Assembly (NCBI GenBank): GCA_033675545.1
Contig: JAWDGP010006599.1
Location: 329,501 to 393,500 of the forward strand
Direction: 5' to 3'
Source: Elysia crispata
Taxonomy: Eukaryota > Mollusca > Gastropoda > Plakobranchidae
Length of the DNA stretch: 64,000 nucleotides
Shown here: piece after piece, positions 10,801 to 24,217 of the stretch
Layout: each line of letters begins with the position of its first letter
Numbering within the stretch: the stretch's first letter is position 1
Translations under genes and position numbers: made by a program
Notes under the pieces: model-generated
Seen by the model: the letters and a program-made list of their open reading frames with translations, nothing else
Told to the model about the DNA's origin: nothing
Database searches by the model: none

Positions 10801-13800
10801 AATCTGTGACATTGTAAAATTTAAGTAGACTGACTATAACAAAGTTTCTACAACATCACCCCTTCTTCTGCCTCCATCCATCTTCCTTCAATTATTTTTC
10901 AAGCATTTTAACTCATCAGATGAGTGGAAGATGATTCAGACTTTACTTGATCTAACTTTTTACTAGACATGATGAAAATTTTCACCTCAGATGTCCAACA
11001 TGCATCTCTTTTGCGATGTTAGGGGAGGAATAGTCAATGACAATACGCTTCTTGTCCATTTTTGGTGGTTTGACTCCTTGTGTTAAAAGGAAACCAATTT
11101 CCCTGAGCACAAACTCTTTCTTTAGCGTGATGTTTATGAATCCAGGGCCAGCTATCTCAATCTGGATCAAAAAGGATCAGGACAGTGCTATTTACCACAA
11201 ACATCAATAAATGATCATTTTACATTTGCTTACAAGATAATAACTTGATTCGTTTCTTTGCAAAGTTCGATTTCTATTGTGCAATATAATTCAACTGTTA
11301 CCTGTTCCTTTTAATCTTAATTTCAATCTTTTCAATCACAAATCTTTCATTTTCAGTTTCAATTTATCTCTATTTATAACAGGGAAGTCATTCAGGTCTA
11401 TTTGGCATATCAAGTGATCCTTACCTTCTCAAAAAATTCTGTCTCTGGCAATTCCTTCACAATCGCTTGTGCAACTTCTCGAGGATTTTTCTTTTGGCCA
11501 GTAATTGTACCTAGTTGCTGTAGAAAAAGAAATTTTTAATAGGTTGGGGAAAACAAAATAACTTCATCAAAAACAATAAACTACGCTTATTTTCTTTCAG
11601 TTTCAAGCTAAATAATCACTTTAAGTCTCAAGAGGGACATCAAATGAAATTTCAAAAGGCTAAAAAAAGAAATATTTCTCTGGTTTGCATTATGGATAAG
11701 ATAAATTATGTTTATTTTTTAGTTTAAAAAAAACTTAAGATTTTACAGCAGTAGCTCAAAAAGATAATGAAACTAAGAAAAGGTGTTATTATGGTGACAG
11801 GCTTGGGCTTCGAGCTTCTGAGATCTGGAAACAATTACTAAATTACCATGATTCTTTATCAGGCTTTATCAGGTCTAAAGAAAAGGCGACCACCCAAGAT
11901 CATGCGGCAACCAATTTTACGAAAAATGAAAGCATTTTACATATTGTTTTGCCAATCATTGTCAAACATTTGTTTACAAAGAATATGAAAAAGTGAAAAA
12001 GAAACTTACAATTGACAATAGATGAATCAAAAGACCCTCTCACAAACACAGAGAAAAACAATGATAGCATAGAAGAAATTTGTCAAACACAAAGTAACAA
12101 AAAGCCTCAGAAAAAAGTGGAAAAATACAAAAACCATTCCTACCTGAGAGCAGTGATAGTTGTAAATAATTTGAGATTTTTTAGACTTTTTTGAGGAAAA
12201 TGATAAGTAAAAACAGAAGCTCTCTAGATTTCACAATAGACAAGGATTTTAATCATGCTCTATATGTCCAAAACTGCTGTCTAAGATTCTGGACAATCTT
12301 CACACAAAGATCTGATCAAGGCAAATCTCTCTTTTAACAAAAACCTGCACAACTTAGAAAGACCTGATTTCAAAAATTTTCCTAAAACCAATAATCAGGT
12401 GCCAGTCCTTTACAGTAGACAATCATGACCTTCAATCCATCTTGATTCTGCTTGTGTTTAGTGCATCTATCATTCATCCTACATTGGAGCCACTTTGTTA
12501 GTCAATCCAACAATCTTTTCTGCTGCATTTTCTTTAAATCATTATCGCTGTCACAAGATGCTCTAGTTCTCTTTTCTCATCACATGGCCAAAAAAAATGG
12601 CCTGGAGTTTATGTATTCTATTTATGAGTGATCTTGCTGTGACTGCTTCTCATACCTCTGTTTCATTTGATTTCTTTGTAGTCCATGAGGTTTGTAATAT
12701 CCTGCATAGGAACCACATTGTCTCTAGTTATTTTTGCAGCTGTTTTGAAATTGTCCCTGTCAGGATGGGCTTTATATAACATTCTAAGGCTTTCATTCTT
12801 GTGTAGATGGACATAAATTTATTTGTAATTACTGATTTCATTCTCTAAATCATTTTTGCTTGCGCTATTCTTGATGTAATTTCAGTGTTGTTTGAATAAC
12901 ATTTCATAAAACAGAAAATATAGTATCATCCTTATGATTATTATACATGACAGAACTTGTTAAGTTTTATCTTTCAAGTCTTACAATTGATGTTACAAAG
13001 TTTTTACTCTGCCTGAGCTCATATAATGCAGGGGTCAAAGCACACAATTATCCCAACCACTGAAAATCATTGACACCGTAGGGATATCAAAATTTTTCAA
13101 ACAATTCCATTAGTTAAAAGTTAAAAAGAAAACTAACAGATTTTGGTAACGTACACTAATACCACAGAAGAAGAATTTAAAGTAATTAGTTTTGAAAATT
13201 CTCACTTCGCATGAAAATGACGATGCATTGTAATTGTCAATGACATGAACAATTCACTTTTACCTGGATCTTTTCATTCATGGGCTTAGAGAACCTCATT
13301 TTCCTTGTTCTTATCAGAGCCCCCCTCACTTTCAGAGTCAAAGGTGGATAAAGTAAAAGTTTGGAGTTTTTTAATCTAAAATAAGGCAACAATTGTTGCT
13401 TCATCAAAGGCCTTTTCTGAGACAAATTTATCTTGCTTTATAGACTAATGTCATTTCTGTGAATTGTTACTGTGCTATTACTAGCATTGCTGCCAAATGA
13501 ATAAGTGTTTGTTTCCTTTGCTGCTTCAATCAGTTCAATTCGATTGTTTTGAAGCACTACTGGGTAGATGAGACACTAGGCTCACAGCTAAGAAATCTAG
13601 TACTTTTAGGATGCTTCCCTTTCTTTTACTTCATCTTCTCTCAAAAGATGTTTGCATGATTACCCAATTTTTGTAAATGAGTCAGTATAGCAGTGTGTGA
13701 GGTAAAAGATGGGTCTAAGTCAGACAGTGACTCAAGAGTCTTTCACCACTACCCACTCCAATAACCCCTTTAAGTTGAACTAGTTCCTCACTTGTTTGTC

Positions 13801-15496
13801 TATATCTTTGACTAAAGCCTCTTCAGTTCTATCCAGCTGTCAAAGTGCCATGGTAAGAACTGACTCCTGGATCTAGCACTAGACCTTAGAGCTATTTACT
13901 GGAGTGTAAATTTAAAATCAAGTTTAGCTGCTGCTAATTTCATGCTCCCTAGCTCTGTTATTTTACCTTTATACAGATCTAGATCTGGAATCTAGTTTAA
14001 GTCCTCCCAAAATTAGATCTCACTCGCAACACCTTAAACAAAAGGCAGACTACACACCGAACACACTGTCTTGACATGTACTTTATCTAGTTTGGCAAGG
14101 TAATAAAAGCGTGTGTGTGCGCCGACAGACCCAATGCAAGGCCCTAAAAACCCAGATAGTTATCAATTGTAATATGATTGTACATGTATTACATGCTTTG
14201 GCATAAACCAAGCCTGATCTCTGTAGTTAATTTAACATCTCCTAGATCTAGATTTCTCTTATAATCATTTCTAGAGACTGCTAATCCCTCCTACTCATTA
14301 GGCGAATTTACGCTTAATATCCAATTTTTTTTAGTTTTTTATTTTCGAAAATGTGGATTTATAGCTGAAAAATGTTTTTCTTCTATTCGCGGATTTTCTA
14401 CAACGGAATTCCACGAATGCACGGAAAATTGTGAGGCCTAATAATGATAAATATCCTTCATGACCAGAGGTTTACTCACCTGAGCTATAGACATTGCACT
14501 GTTACACTGGTAGTCGGCAAACTTTGAGCTAGGCATCACCAGGATAGTTGGGTTTGGCACCTCTGGAAACGCTGCATAGATGGCCAGACCAAATATATCC
14601 TCAATGATTCCTCTGACATCCAAAGCAAAATCCCTTCCACGTTGCTGCTCTTCGGCAACATTCTAAAACAGACAAAAAAGAGCAAGATTTCAAAACACAA
14701 TTAACTGGTGAATATGACAGATCAATTTTATACAAAAATAGAGACAAAATTCAACAAATGCAATGAATGGATCATGTACAGCAAGCTTTGCCTTGGTTTG
14801 CTTGATTTTTTTTTTATTTTTATCTTGTTTATAATTGTGCATGAAGACCAAAAAATATTCGCGTCAAATTCAACCAACATTAATTTTGCTCCGTGCCCAA
14901 AAATTTTTGGGACAAGTTCAGTTAAAATTTTGGAGTTCAGGTGGAGAAATTTGCTGATATTGGTTTGCAAAGGGGTGAAAGAAATAGTTTTCCTTCATCT
15001 AATTATTGTAAGTTATAATTGCAAGATAGGTTTTTTGCAGGTGATATGTTTCTTAAGGGAAAGACATGAAAAACTGCTTACAAAAAGAACAATTCATTTT
15101 ATGCCTCACGATTACACATAAGACTAACACATGTTTGTGCACTTGTTAATTTCATTTCTTAAGTGAGCCCAACTGCTATTTACACATAAAAGAACTTCCA
15201 CTTTTACAATTAATAATACTTCATTTTCACATGCATGTCTAAAACAACACCCGTTACCTTTATATTGAATGGAAGTGACTATGTGTGTAAGCTAATTGAA
15301 AATCAGAGTATAAAAAACCAATATGTCACAATATTATTTGAGTACATAACAACAACAAAAAAATGATTCTCTTAAAATGAATCACTTATGTAAAACCTTG
15401 GTTTAAAAATTGCATCGCTATAAAAAGGCAATGTGAAAATGGGATCCTTTTAACTATGAATTTAAAAAAAAAGCCAAAGAACAGAACAAGTAATAT

Positions 15497-15527
<31 letters not shown>

Positions 15528-18075
15528 TCTGCAGTATTAACTATCCCCACACTTTGTGCAAATGTTTAGAATAAATTCCGCATATAAATATAGAGTCTAT
15601 GAAAAAAAATTTCACACATATCAATATTATTTACACCAATCTTTATAGAAAGGAAAATTTTAACAAGAAAATCAACCCTATTTGCTTTGATGGAAAAGAT
15701 AATTAAGCGGATTAACATTATTTGAAAAAAAAATGTCCGTATCACAAAAGCTTTACATTTTTCATAAATATCTGACAAAGAGTTATGATTATAATCTGTA
15801 TCAAACTTTTTGGGAACAAAAGTATATTATGAGATGCAGGCCTTTGAATGAATATTATAACTTGAGAGTTAGAGAGAACTATTTATCAAACCTTTTAGTG
15901 AATGTATATCAAGTAAGAAACTAAATTTGTTTTGAAAGAATACTTAGCAAGAAAAGCAAAACTTCTTTTTTTTTTTAATATTATTTCTAACTAGGAAAAC
16001 AAACCTTTTTGAGGTGTTTAAGCTGAAATTTGAGCTTCTGGTTTTCAACTCGTAGTTTTTCCAGTTCGGGCGAGGCCAACCCATCCTTCTGTAGCTGTGT
16101 AGGATCTGACAAAAGGTTTATCTCAGCCTGCAGTTGTTCTATCTCTTTCTCCTGTAGTGAATATCAGGATTCAAAATGACATTCATTTATAAGAAGTTTT
16201 ATGTAGCTGAAAGTACTTGGGGATACAAGAAAAATCATAGATTCTTTCCTGGTAAAATTTTGATCAACTGGATTGATATTCCACTTCAGCCTTATAAACC
16301 CCCCCAATCCTAATTTGGGGGTGGACAAAACACTTATATCTCTGTATTAATGAGACTGGGGCACATTTATAAGTTGCCGCCTTCATGTTACAATGTAAAC
16401 ATCCAATTTGGTATTCATAGGCCATAATTATAAAAATATGATGTTATATAATTAAATCTTTAACATGAAAATTTCAAGGTTAGTTCTTTTATGTCGTTAA
16501 GAGTGTGTTAAAATTCGATTTGAGCTGCCTAACACCAAAAATATATAATCATATTATTGCAGATATTGGCCCAACTCACCCTAAGCTTTAAAATTGTATT
16601 TTTTTAACTCGATCCCACCTATATCGCCCGCCGTCGCGCGTATGGACCACTATATTGTGTAACTATATCTCCCGTTCACTTTCACTTCTGAGTGTCTACT
16701 TTCTTTCCTTATAACTACCGAAAAGCTCGTACAAACCTAGTTTACATTTAGAGGACACTTTAGACTTTGTTTTGGTTAGTTTAGTTCGTGTTCGGACTAT
16801 ATTTAGATCTAAAAATCCCGTTCAAAATTGACCGTGTTTGCCCGCGATTTCAAGACCTAGGCTAGATCTAAACTTTTATTTAGGATGGATGATCACTTGA
16901 ATCATCTTAGGGATGCTATAGAAACCATTTATTTTGGTTATCTGCATGGTTTTCCCTACAATCAGCACAAAATAATGACCATTGTCCAGTTGACATCGGG
17001 AGTCAGATTGTGATGTTGAGATGGTGATGAAATGGGATGTTGATGGTGAAAAAATGAAATGGTGGTAGAGTCAGCCTGAAGTGAAGGAGAAGTATTAAAA
17101 AAATTGGTTTACTATCATGAAACCTTGTTTTATTAAAAATTCAACACCTGTAGTTTTTTTTATTATTTCATAATTTTATCTTGTTTTGTTTTATTGTAAT
17201 ATTTTTTTTAATGTATAGATCTATTTTTTGTACGGAGTTACTGTAACAGTTACATCTCTTAGGGTCAGGGCTTTACTTAAGGTGGAGTTATTTAGCTGGG
17301 ATTGAGTTAATGAACACGAATATGAAGATTTCATTTGTCGCAAATAAATGCTTTTCAAGGTATAAGCACTTTTGTGTTGCTCTAAAATCCCATTAAACTA
17401 CAAGTTTCGATTTTGTCTGGAAACATTCAATTGTGAAGTTCAACATGAGGTGGGCCGATATCTTCAATTTTACCAAATATATTTAGATTTAATTTTTTAC
17501 CCTGATAGTGATACTTTAAAATCAATATATCCATACACACTCCTGATAAATAATTGCAATAGCCATAGTAATTTTAGAACAATTTTAATCAAGGAAAACA
17601 GTAGTGGCCTACACATAATATGAGTCTAGATCCTAGATCTGGGATTCTTTAAGCATTGCAGTCCCAGTTATTTTGTTTACAAGATCTAGATCTAGTATTA
17701 CTATCGCTTAAAGATAAATTTTAGACTCTTCCCTCCTTGTCTCCTTTCTTTTTTTTTTTCACTTAAATAACATAACTCAAGAACGATTGAAAACCTATTT
17801 AAACAAGAGAAGTAGACCTACATCTACTAGACTCTAGCTTGAAATTGGAGTCCTTAATGTTAAAAATTGTTTTCTAATTTTAGTACTTGAGTTTGATTTT
17901 ATTTCAAAAAAGGTCAAACAAAGATTAGATTTACAATATCTACGCATCTTGATCACACTTTTAAAACTAGATCTTGATCTATATTAGATTATGTTGTTTA
18001 AAAAAAAAAACGGCAGTCACATACCGCTTTCTCTGCTTTATGTGTAAAATCTTTACTCTGTTCTTCAGATGCCAT
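4735..18075 (-). CDS. RARS1: Arginyl-tRNA synthetase, cytosolic (5' ten exons; 3' part off window)
   Basis: This class I enzyme charges tRNA-Arg with arginine in the cytosol. The ten exons (listed separately) splice to 455 codons plus two bases with matching phases at every junction. Order of parts: an N-terminal coiled coil (residues 18-66), the ArgRS-specific Add1 domain (about 75-190), then the catalytic Rossmann fold with [14 protein letters not shown] (about 203-216, the HIGH-type signature being H212-V-G-H215), [22 protein letters not shown] and [16 protein letters not shown]. Each stretch is close to the human enzyme recalled from memory (660 aa), which also has about 455 residues up to this point. 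The KMSKS-equivalent loop, the anticodon-binding DALR domain and the stop are missing because the gene runs past the left edge. The leucine-rich N-terminus is the part that in vertebrates docks into the multi-synthetase complex. Confidence 0.95.
5156..5513. repeat. 179-bp near-perfect tandem duplication
   Basis: Copies are 5156-5334 and 5335-5513. I see one difference between them (ctactggg versus ctattggg). It lies inside the RARS1 intron between exons 9 and 10 and looks recent. Confidence 0.93.
5953..6134 (-). CDS. RARS1: RARS1 exon 9
   Basis: Two bases complete a split Gly, then 60 codons follow and end in phase 0. It has [16 protein letters not shown] and the sheet [11 protein letters not shown]. 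The donor reads GTCTGT, weaker than the others in this gene, but the join to exon 10 (GQ then STHLET) matches the family. Confidence 0.95.
6733..7226. mobile_element. MITE with pogo/Tigger-like ends
   Basis: Terminal inverted repeats start tagttgagtcc on the left and, read inward from the right, cagtcgagtcc. They are continued by related subterminal words (ttcggaattcgaattatc against gaatatttcgaattc). Both ends are flanked by TA (6731-6732 and 7227-7228), the target duplication of Tc1/mariner-pogo elements. At 494 bp there is no transposase, so it is non-autonomous. It sits in the RARS1 intron between exons 8 and 9. Confidence 0.75.
7607..7717 (-). CDS. RARS1: RARS1 exon 8
   Basis: Two bases complete a split Glu, then 36 codons and one base follow (ends phase 1, donor GTATGA). 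It contains [16 protein letters not shown], a highly conserved ArgRS stretch. The first of two adjacent AG acceptors is the one that keeps the frame. Confidence 0.95.
8372..8501 (-). CDS. RARS1: RARS1 exon 7
   Basis: This exon has 43 codons plus one base, with acceptor CCTAG and donor GTGAAA. It reads [15 protein letters not shown] and [11 protein letters not shown], aligning with the insertion between catalytic halves in animal ArgRS. Confidence 0.95.
10377..10560 (-). CDS. RARS1: RARS1 exon 6
   Basis: One base completes the split Arg codon, then 61 codons follow and end in phase 0 at GTATTT. It holds [13 protein letters not shown] and [14 protein letters not shown]. The 166-codon plus-strand frame at 10188-10688 is its antisense shadow. 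Confidence 0.96.
10986..11161 (-). CDS. RARS1: RARS1 exon 5, HIGH-type motif
   Basis: This exon has 58 codons plus AG (ends phase 2). It opens with [13 protein letters not shown] and closes with [14 protein letters not shown]. The lysine four residues before the first His of HVGH is the one thought to compensate for the altered KMSKS loop in most ArgRS enzymes. Confidence 0.97.
11425..11517 (-). CDS. RARS1: RARS1 exon 4
   Basis: This exon has 31 codons in phase 0/0, acceptor CTACAG and donor GTAAGG. It contains [16 protein letters not shown], the conserved NPRE-A linker of ArgRS. Confidence 0.95.
14480..14662 (-). CDS. RARS1: RARS1 exon 3, Add1 domain start
   Basis: This exon has 61 codons in phase 0/0 with a GTGAGT donor. 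It carries [15 protein letters not shown] and [14 protein letters not shown], the second being the ArgRS N-terminal motif that contacts the tRNA D-loop in the family. Confidence 0.96.
15509..15528. repeat. (AT)n microsatellite
   Basis: Twenty-base AT run preceded by a poly-A stretch, in the RARS1 intron between exons 2 and 3. Many other bases of the introns at 11518-18024 are plain AT-rich DNA with scattered AGATCT words and no further feature I can support. Confidence 0.9.
16005..16151 (-). CDS. RARS1: RARS1 exon 2, coiled coil
   Basis: This exon has 49 codons, phase 0 on both sides, with acceptor CTACAG and donor GTTTGT. It encodes a heptad-like helix rich in Leu, Glu and Lys (starts [11 protein letters not shown], ends FQLKHLKK), matching the leucine-zipper region of animal ArgRS. 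Confidence 0.93.
18025..18075 (-). CDS. RARS1: RARS1 exon 1 (start codon)
   Basis: ATG at 18075-18073 opens 17 codons ([17 protein letters not shown]) that end in phase 0 at a GTATGT donor. It is the only ATG in frame with exon 2. The 5' UTR extent is unknown. Confidence 0.85.
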
Positions 18076-18817
18076 TGTGTTCAGATCCAACATATGGATC
18101 AAGATATTGACTATAATCAAGAGTTAGATCTAAAATCAAGTCAGTCGATCATACAAACGAACGTTTATAACAAGATCTCGCAGTTCTTAGAATCCTGATT
18201 TATATCTCAAGATCCAGTTTACTCGTGTGATGAAACGCCGGAGCAATAGATAAGAGTGACTTCCCTGGAAAACATAAACGTAAACATTCGTAGAAAATTG
18301 TTTTCCACGAACAAAAAAATCCTATTGTTTTTCTATTTATTTCTTCCTCATCGGTGGCATTGTTTGATAATTATATAAGGCTGTATAAGATTGCTAGTTA
18401 AGCTGCTAATAAAAGGGCAACGTTGACAATGTATTGTGGTCTACAATCCTCTGGTATTGGTGGATGCAAAGTGTATACCGAGCTCAATCTCTTTACTTCA
18501 TCGAATAGTATTTTTTATGTCTCATTCTCACCATAATTTGACGCTTCATCAAGATGACGGTGAAGAGCTGCACCGATACTCAAAGTACTATCTAGATCTT
18601 TATTCTGAATGTTGGCGCAAAAAAAAAAGGAGAAAAGTGTTGAACTTATCGATCTTTTAAAAAATTCCCATAACATTAACATAATATTTTTCTGTCGAAA
18701 AAGAATTAAATTTTGAGGAATTTTGTTTTTAAAAAAAAGTATTTTGAACTGTGAATGCAGAAGTTTTAGACCCAATTGCTTGATTACTTTAATTTAGGAT
18801 TCTTAGTTACAGCATTT

Positions 18818-18828
18818 TACGTCACGTG
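18818..18828. promoter_or_regulatory. Overlapping CRE-like / E-box word
   Basis: TACGTCACGTG joins a TACGTCA CRE-like site with a CACGTG E-box. It lies about 740 bases upstream of the RARS1 start codon. Function is only inferred from the known binding of bZIP and bHLH factors to such words. Confidence 0.25.
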
Positions 18829-21139
18829 GCTTCAATTGATAGATAAAGTTGGACGCTTTCGCAGTGACCCGAGAGGGCTTTACTAAAGACTTGGAGAAAA
18901 GCTGATCACGTCAATAAACAGTGCTCCACGATGGAAAAGAGGATAAGTTACGATCTTCACAACTTTCTCCCATGGGCACACCCATGTATACACATCCATA
19001 CACAGAATCATCTCCATTTCATTCCTTTTTTAATCAAGTCATGCCAGAAGAATGAACTATTGGTCAATCTTAAGTGCAAAAAAACCTCAAGCTTTTATTC
19101 TGCCATTCTACAGATCCAGTCAAGACCTACAAAAGATTTGTCTTATCGGTTTCTCATAATAGTATCATGATAGATCCAGGCCTAGTCTTTATGCAGAGTT
19201 TGTCCTATTTACGATATTTCTGTCACAAAGCGCCACTTGTAACCCCGCAAGAGAAAAAAATCGGGCTATCGCTTTATACTTTAAACCGTTATTAAAGCGG
19301 TTCTGTTAGATCTCAGTCACGCCCTGTTGATTAGCAAACTTATTAAAGATTCACTGAAGCCAAAAATATAGGGGGTGGGGGCAAAAAATGGATCTTATTT
19401 TTTGCTTATTTTTATTTGTAGAGCTAAGTGTAATAAAGTCATAATAGAAATTTTGGCAATTATTCTATTGTGGTGAGACTCTAGGTTCTAAATTTTAATT
19501 CGATTAAACGCTCTCTTGTGGGGAATATTTTCTTTCTTCTTTCTCCAGCCCCTTGTGTTTTAACTATTCTTTTACCTACAGTCCTTAATTCCTTTCACCC
19601 TCCTCAATCCAGAATGGGAAAATGTTTTACACCGTAGGGGCAGATTCGGACAAGAGACTGCGCAGAATTATTCAAAATCAATCACGTGTAAGACTTGAAA
19701 ATGACGATAAAATCTTACCAGGTTTTCAATGGCAAAGTAGATTGGGAGAATAATTATATTGTAATAATAATATAATAACAATAAATGTATCCGGCGAACG
19801 AACGGGTAGAATTAATCGTGGCTGCGACGCAATGCCCTCCTTGTTCTCTACGGTTTAAGATTTCTGTTCATTGAGCAGTAAAATACCCGGCTGCTGTTTC
19901 GCCGCATTTTCTTTTCAACAAGACCGCACCGTTTTTCATTTCCCATGAATGCCTTTTGGGACACCGCAGCATGTTTTTAAACTGCTGACAATGCTCTGGC
20001 ATATTGCGCCATGTCTGTCATCAATGTTCAATTGCCTATGAGACATTAAAAAAGGGGGGAAATTTTAAAAATTACGGTCCTTGGGAGTCAAACATTTAAG
20101 ATGTACTTCGGTAATTTAGTTAAAAGCTGCCAAGAAGGCATTGCGTTGTAACTATCACGCACCCCTTTAAACACGCAACGTACATTTTCCAATGTAAATT
20201 GTAGAAAAGAGGCCAACATTGTTTTTCAAAATTATCTTTGCAAGTTTTGTTGTTTTTTTTTTCATCTTATTACAAGCTGTAGTAAACTTACTCTCACGGT
20301 GAAAAAGAAGGTAGAAACAAGACACGCTATATAAGTATTTTCATGGGGACTTTTTTTTTCTAAAGAGCCAAAGCAAATGGGTAAATATCACATCGTTATA
20401 ACTATCTCTAGGCACCTTCTTGTCAGCCTATCGACCGCGACTTCGTATTTTAACACAGATCAATGAGACCGTTTGGCTCGGGCGCATGCTTGTCCTTTAC
20501 TTTGTTGACCCTTGCCCTTTTTTATTACTATAAACTGCTTCGCCCACCTCTATCCTTATTTTTTTTTCCTGGCCCGCTTACTTTAGTTATTTTAATTCGC
20601 AAGTCAAGTTAGGATAAGATTAATAACTGAAAAAACAGTTGCACAAACAGTGCAAAAAAAAAAAGAGAGAGAGAGAGAGAAGAAACATTTGCAGGTGGTA
20701 ACAGTGAATTCGTTGAAAAAAAAATGTTACATGTAAAGACAATAATGATGTTGCTGCCAATATTACTATGAGGGATAACAAGAGTGAGACTGCTGGTCTT
20801 GACGTATATAGATTGGAACCTCCCGCCGCCTGTACGCCCGTCTTGTGCTCCTTAAAAAAAGAGAAGATTAATAAGGAGGGGATAAGCTTAATGGATAAAG
20901 ATTAACAATGAAGATGAAAATGAAAGGATTTTTATTTGTGTTAACATTACTGGAGTGCTCAGGGTGTTGCGTAAAGATTCCATGAAAAATTCTTACCAAC
21001 CGTTATACCTGATTCGTCGTACACTAAAACATAACAGAGGAGCAAAGATCTATATGTGTTCTAGCTCTGACGTAGCAACTCTCTTCTCGTGAAGTTTTTT
21101 GTACGGGAAAGAGGCAAGAAAATTCCATTTGCGCCTCAC

Positions 21140-21200
21140 ACAACAAGGATACGAACCCCGGACCATCAATTTCGGCAGCGGGTCGAATTGTGGAGACAGG
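21140..21200 (-). mobile_element. Possible tRNA-like SINE fragment
   Basis: On the minus strand a B-box-like word (GGGGTTCGTATCC) follows ATTGATGGTCC, as in tRNA-derived SINE heads. The A box is weak and the ends are not defined. Confidence 0.33.
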
Positions 21201-22070
21201 GAAAACTAAAAGTAATTGGTGCTTTAAATAATGAAATTATTCAAACGATCCTCAAATGTAAAAGCAAAACTGCTTTCGATTTTGATGGTTGTAATTCAGT
21301 TCGTAGATATCAGACGCCTCCTTATATTATTTTTTTTTTTATTTGAACGATAATTTTTAGGAATGTTGACCTGAAAAATCAATGAAAATCGTGCGCACAG
21401 AATTTTGAAAAGAGGTGTTTCTGGAAGGACAATAATAAGCAGGCCTGCTTTTGTTTACCACAACCACAACACACTTCATATTTTGTTACGCACACATTCT
21501 AAACTTTTACTGCACGGGAATTTTCACAAAGATGAATCGAAGAATGGATTGTCGCGTATAAACAAGAAGACGCAACGCGATGAAACTGATATCGTTCCTG
21601 AATTTCATTCCGCGATAGATTGCATTGTTTCATCGTGAAGTATAAAGCGGACATTAGTTACTCTCTCAAAATTAGATATAATGTGCTGCCACGGTAAGGG
21701 AAAGTCAAGAGAAGTGAAAAAAAGGAGAAATTCATTTCAGCCGATGACCTTCTATGTTTGATATTATTTTGTTTATTTTATGACAAGGCCCGGTATGAAC
21801 ATATTAAAATCAATGTCTGCACTAATATGATAACTAAAATTATTCTTTTTTTTTTTCTTGAAGCACATTTCTGAGACAATTTTTAAAAGAATTTGCTACC
21901 TGTCAATTTTCTGACGAAGTCGGTAAAAAGAAATAAAACCTGTCGAAAAACTCTTGTTTAGACCAAAGGAAACTACAATACTATAACTTTTCACTTAAAA
22001 TTACTGTCGCAATTGAATGTTAAGAAATTGATCTTTACGAATCAAGCCACAAAATGAAAATAAAATTGAA

Positions 22071-22087
22071 GGAGAGAAAGAGAGAGG

Positions 22088-22138
<51 letters not shown>

Positions 22139-22194
22139 GGAGAGACGGAGGGAGACAGACAGACAGACAGACAGACAGGCAGACAGACAGACAA
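22071..22194. repeat. (GA)n then (GACA)n microsatellite
   Basis: GA run to about 22140, then GACA repeats at 22152-22194. Frames on both strands through it are low-complexity shadows. Confidence 0.95.
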
Positions 22195-22566
22195 GCAGAG
22201 AGGGAAACAGAGCATCCACAATTTCCAATAATAACAGATGAGCCATAATGAAAAGTGTTGTTCTCACATCAAGCGATACACAAAAGCTGGGTGTGTTATA
22301 CTGATTTATTCAGTTAAACTTCTAGTTTAAAATGTTATCGAATTAATTGCAACGTGTCGGATCTTTATCTCACCGAAAACAACAGTGAACAAAGGACTTC
22401 AATCTAGCAGATAAGCTTCTCGGAAAATAACTTTATATTTTGATTATTTGTATCACAGCTGCGTTTTGCCTAATTTTTTTATGTGTATTTTTTTCTTTTT
22501 GGAATTTTTAGCGAGTCAAGTGTTGCTTGTGACTCGGTGCCGTCATGACAGAGACCAAAGGTGAAG

Positions 22567-22798
<232 letters not shown>

Positions 22799-24173
22799 AA
22801 AGGAATGAATGTCATTCTGTGTCATCCTAGACTTAAAGTTATAGCTAGTATAAATCAATGTCAAAGCAAGCACTCCAATACATCAAGCATTTTCTGATTT
22901 ATCACTCCAAAGTCGTACACAATTTTTACTTAAAATTTTCATTAATCTTTCTAGCTTCCTCGCATTAGGCTTTATGAAGCTTTGGCGGATGATAATAGAC
23001 TGAGGAACTTATAAACAAATTAACTGGTCTACACCAACAGGAAAACCTGAAGAGATAGAATACCGAACCAATGCAAGACCTTGTTTTTAGCAGAATATTG
23101 GAGACTTCAGATTGTATTGTTCTTAAGAAGGCCGAGTATTAAGGGTGGTTGAGGCAAAAATAGAGGATCAGAAAAATGAAAACTCCCACCATGTTATATC
23201 CAATTGTCATGACTCAGGGCTCAAGGACATCACTTATGTTCTACAATGTCAATTCTTGCCTCAGTCTGGGTCCAACTTTTTTGAACCGTTTCAAAGGTTA
23301 GTCTCCGCTGCTTCTCGATTTTTTTATTTCCTAAAGGTGATAAAATTGTTACTGAAAGATCTTCCAGAGATTGTCACCCCCAGCTTTATTGATTATCAAT
23401 AGCAAAGAAAGCATTACATTTGAAGTACGATCTATACAGGAGAATATCTAATCTATATTTTTGTCTCGCCATTGATGTCATAGCGCCACAAAGGCAGACG
23501 TCTTTTCCGTTGAGCCTCTCATAAGTTAGCAGTCCTGCAACTTTTTTTTTTATTATTCTAAGCTTTCAATCTCGGCGAATTTTCGATGTACAGTCTCTTG
23601 CTATGAATACTTTCTATAGACACTTGGACGAGGCGCGTCTGTACTTTAGCTTTGTAAAATCTGACAAACATATTAAGGTACAGTTTGTTTATCCAATAAA
23701 ACCACATAGATCTAGAGCTGGCGTCGAATTTGTAAGGACAGGTTTCTGTACTTTCGATAACTTGCGAAGTTTTGCTTACCACTGCATTCAGATTAAGTTT
23801 ATATAGAAACATTTTGAGTCGGCCGATTTTCTTACTCTAGCACGCTGCATGCACTGCAATGGTTGGGTAAAATATTATTGCTATACACATGTACTTAACT
23901 CCAACCCGTAAATTTACGTCCACTTTTGGCAAGAGGTTACAGAGTAAACGAAAGCCTGTATCCACTTAAAGATTAGTGTAGGTCGCAGCCACTTTGTGGC
24001 GATGTTGTGAATGGAAAGAAATACATATAAATAACTTTATTAAATAAACCAACTTAGAAAGAATCTGGAGTCTTCCTTACCGCTACTTTTTCCTAATGGG
24101 CTTTGTATATTTTGAATTTATATCTATGTTCGGGTTCTGTTTGTCGCTGCCTCTTTTTCTATGAGTAAATGTG

Positions 24174-24217
24174 TATAGAAGTAAAGAAAGCAGTCAACAA
24201 CGTTAGAGGCTGAGACA
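24174..24217. repeat. Short dispersed repeat, copy 2
   Basis: Matches 1954-1998 over about 44 bp with one indel. Confidence 0.6.

Noticed and set aside
16600-16870. GC-richer block in the RARS1 intron as a possible promoter or exon
   Set aside because: No open frame with splice sites in register with RARS1 and no clear promoter element.
18436-18660. Plus frame and its minus counterpart (18515-18775) between the two genes, sharing RHLDEA with a frame near 23600
   Set aside because: The shared six residues come from short unrelated stretches on opposite strands; no wider similarity was found.
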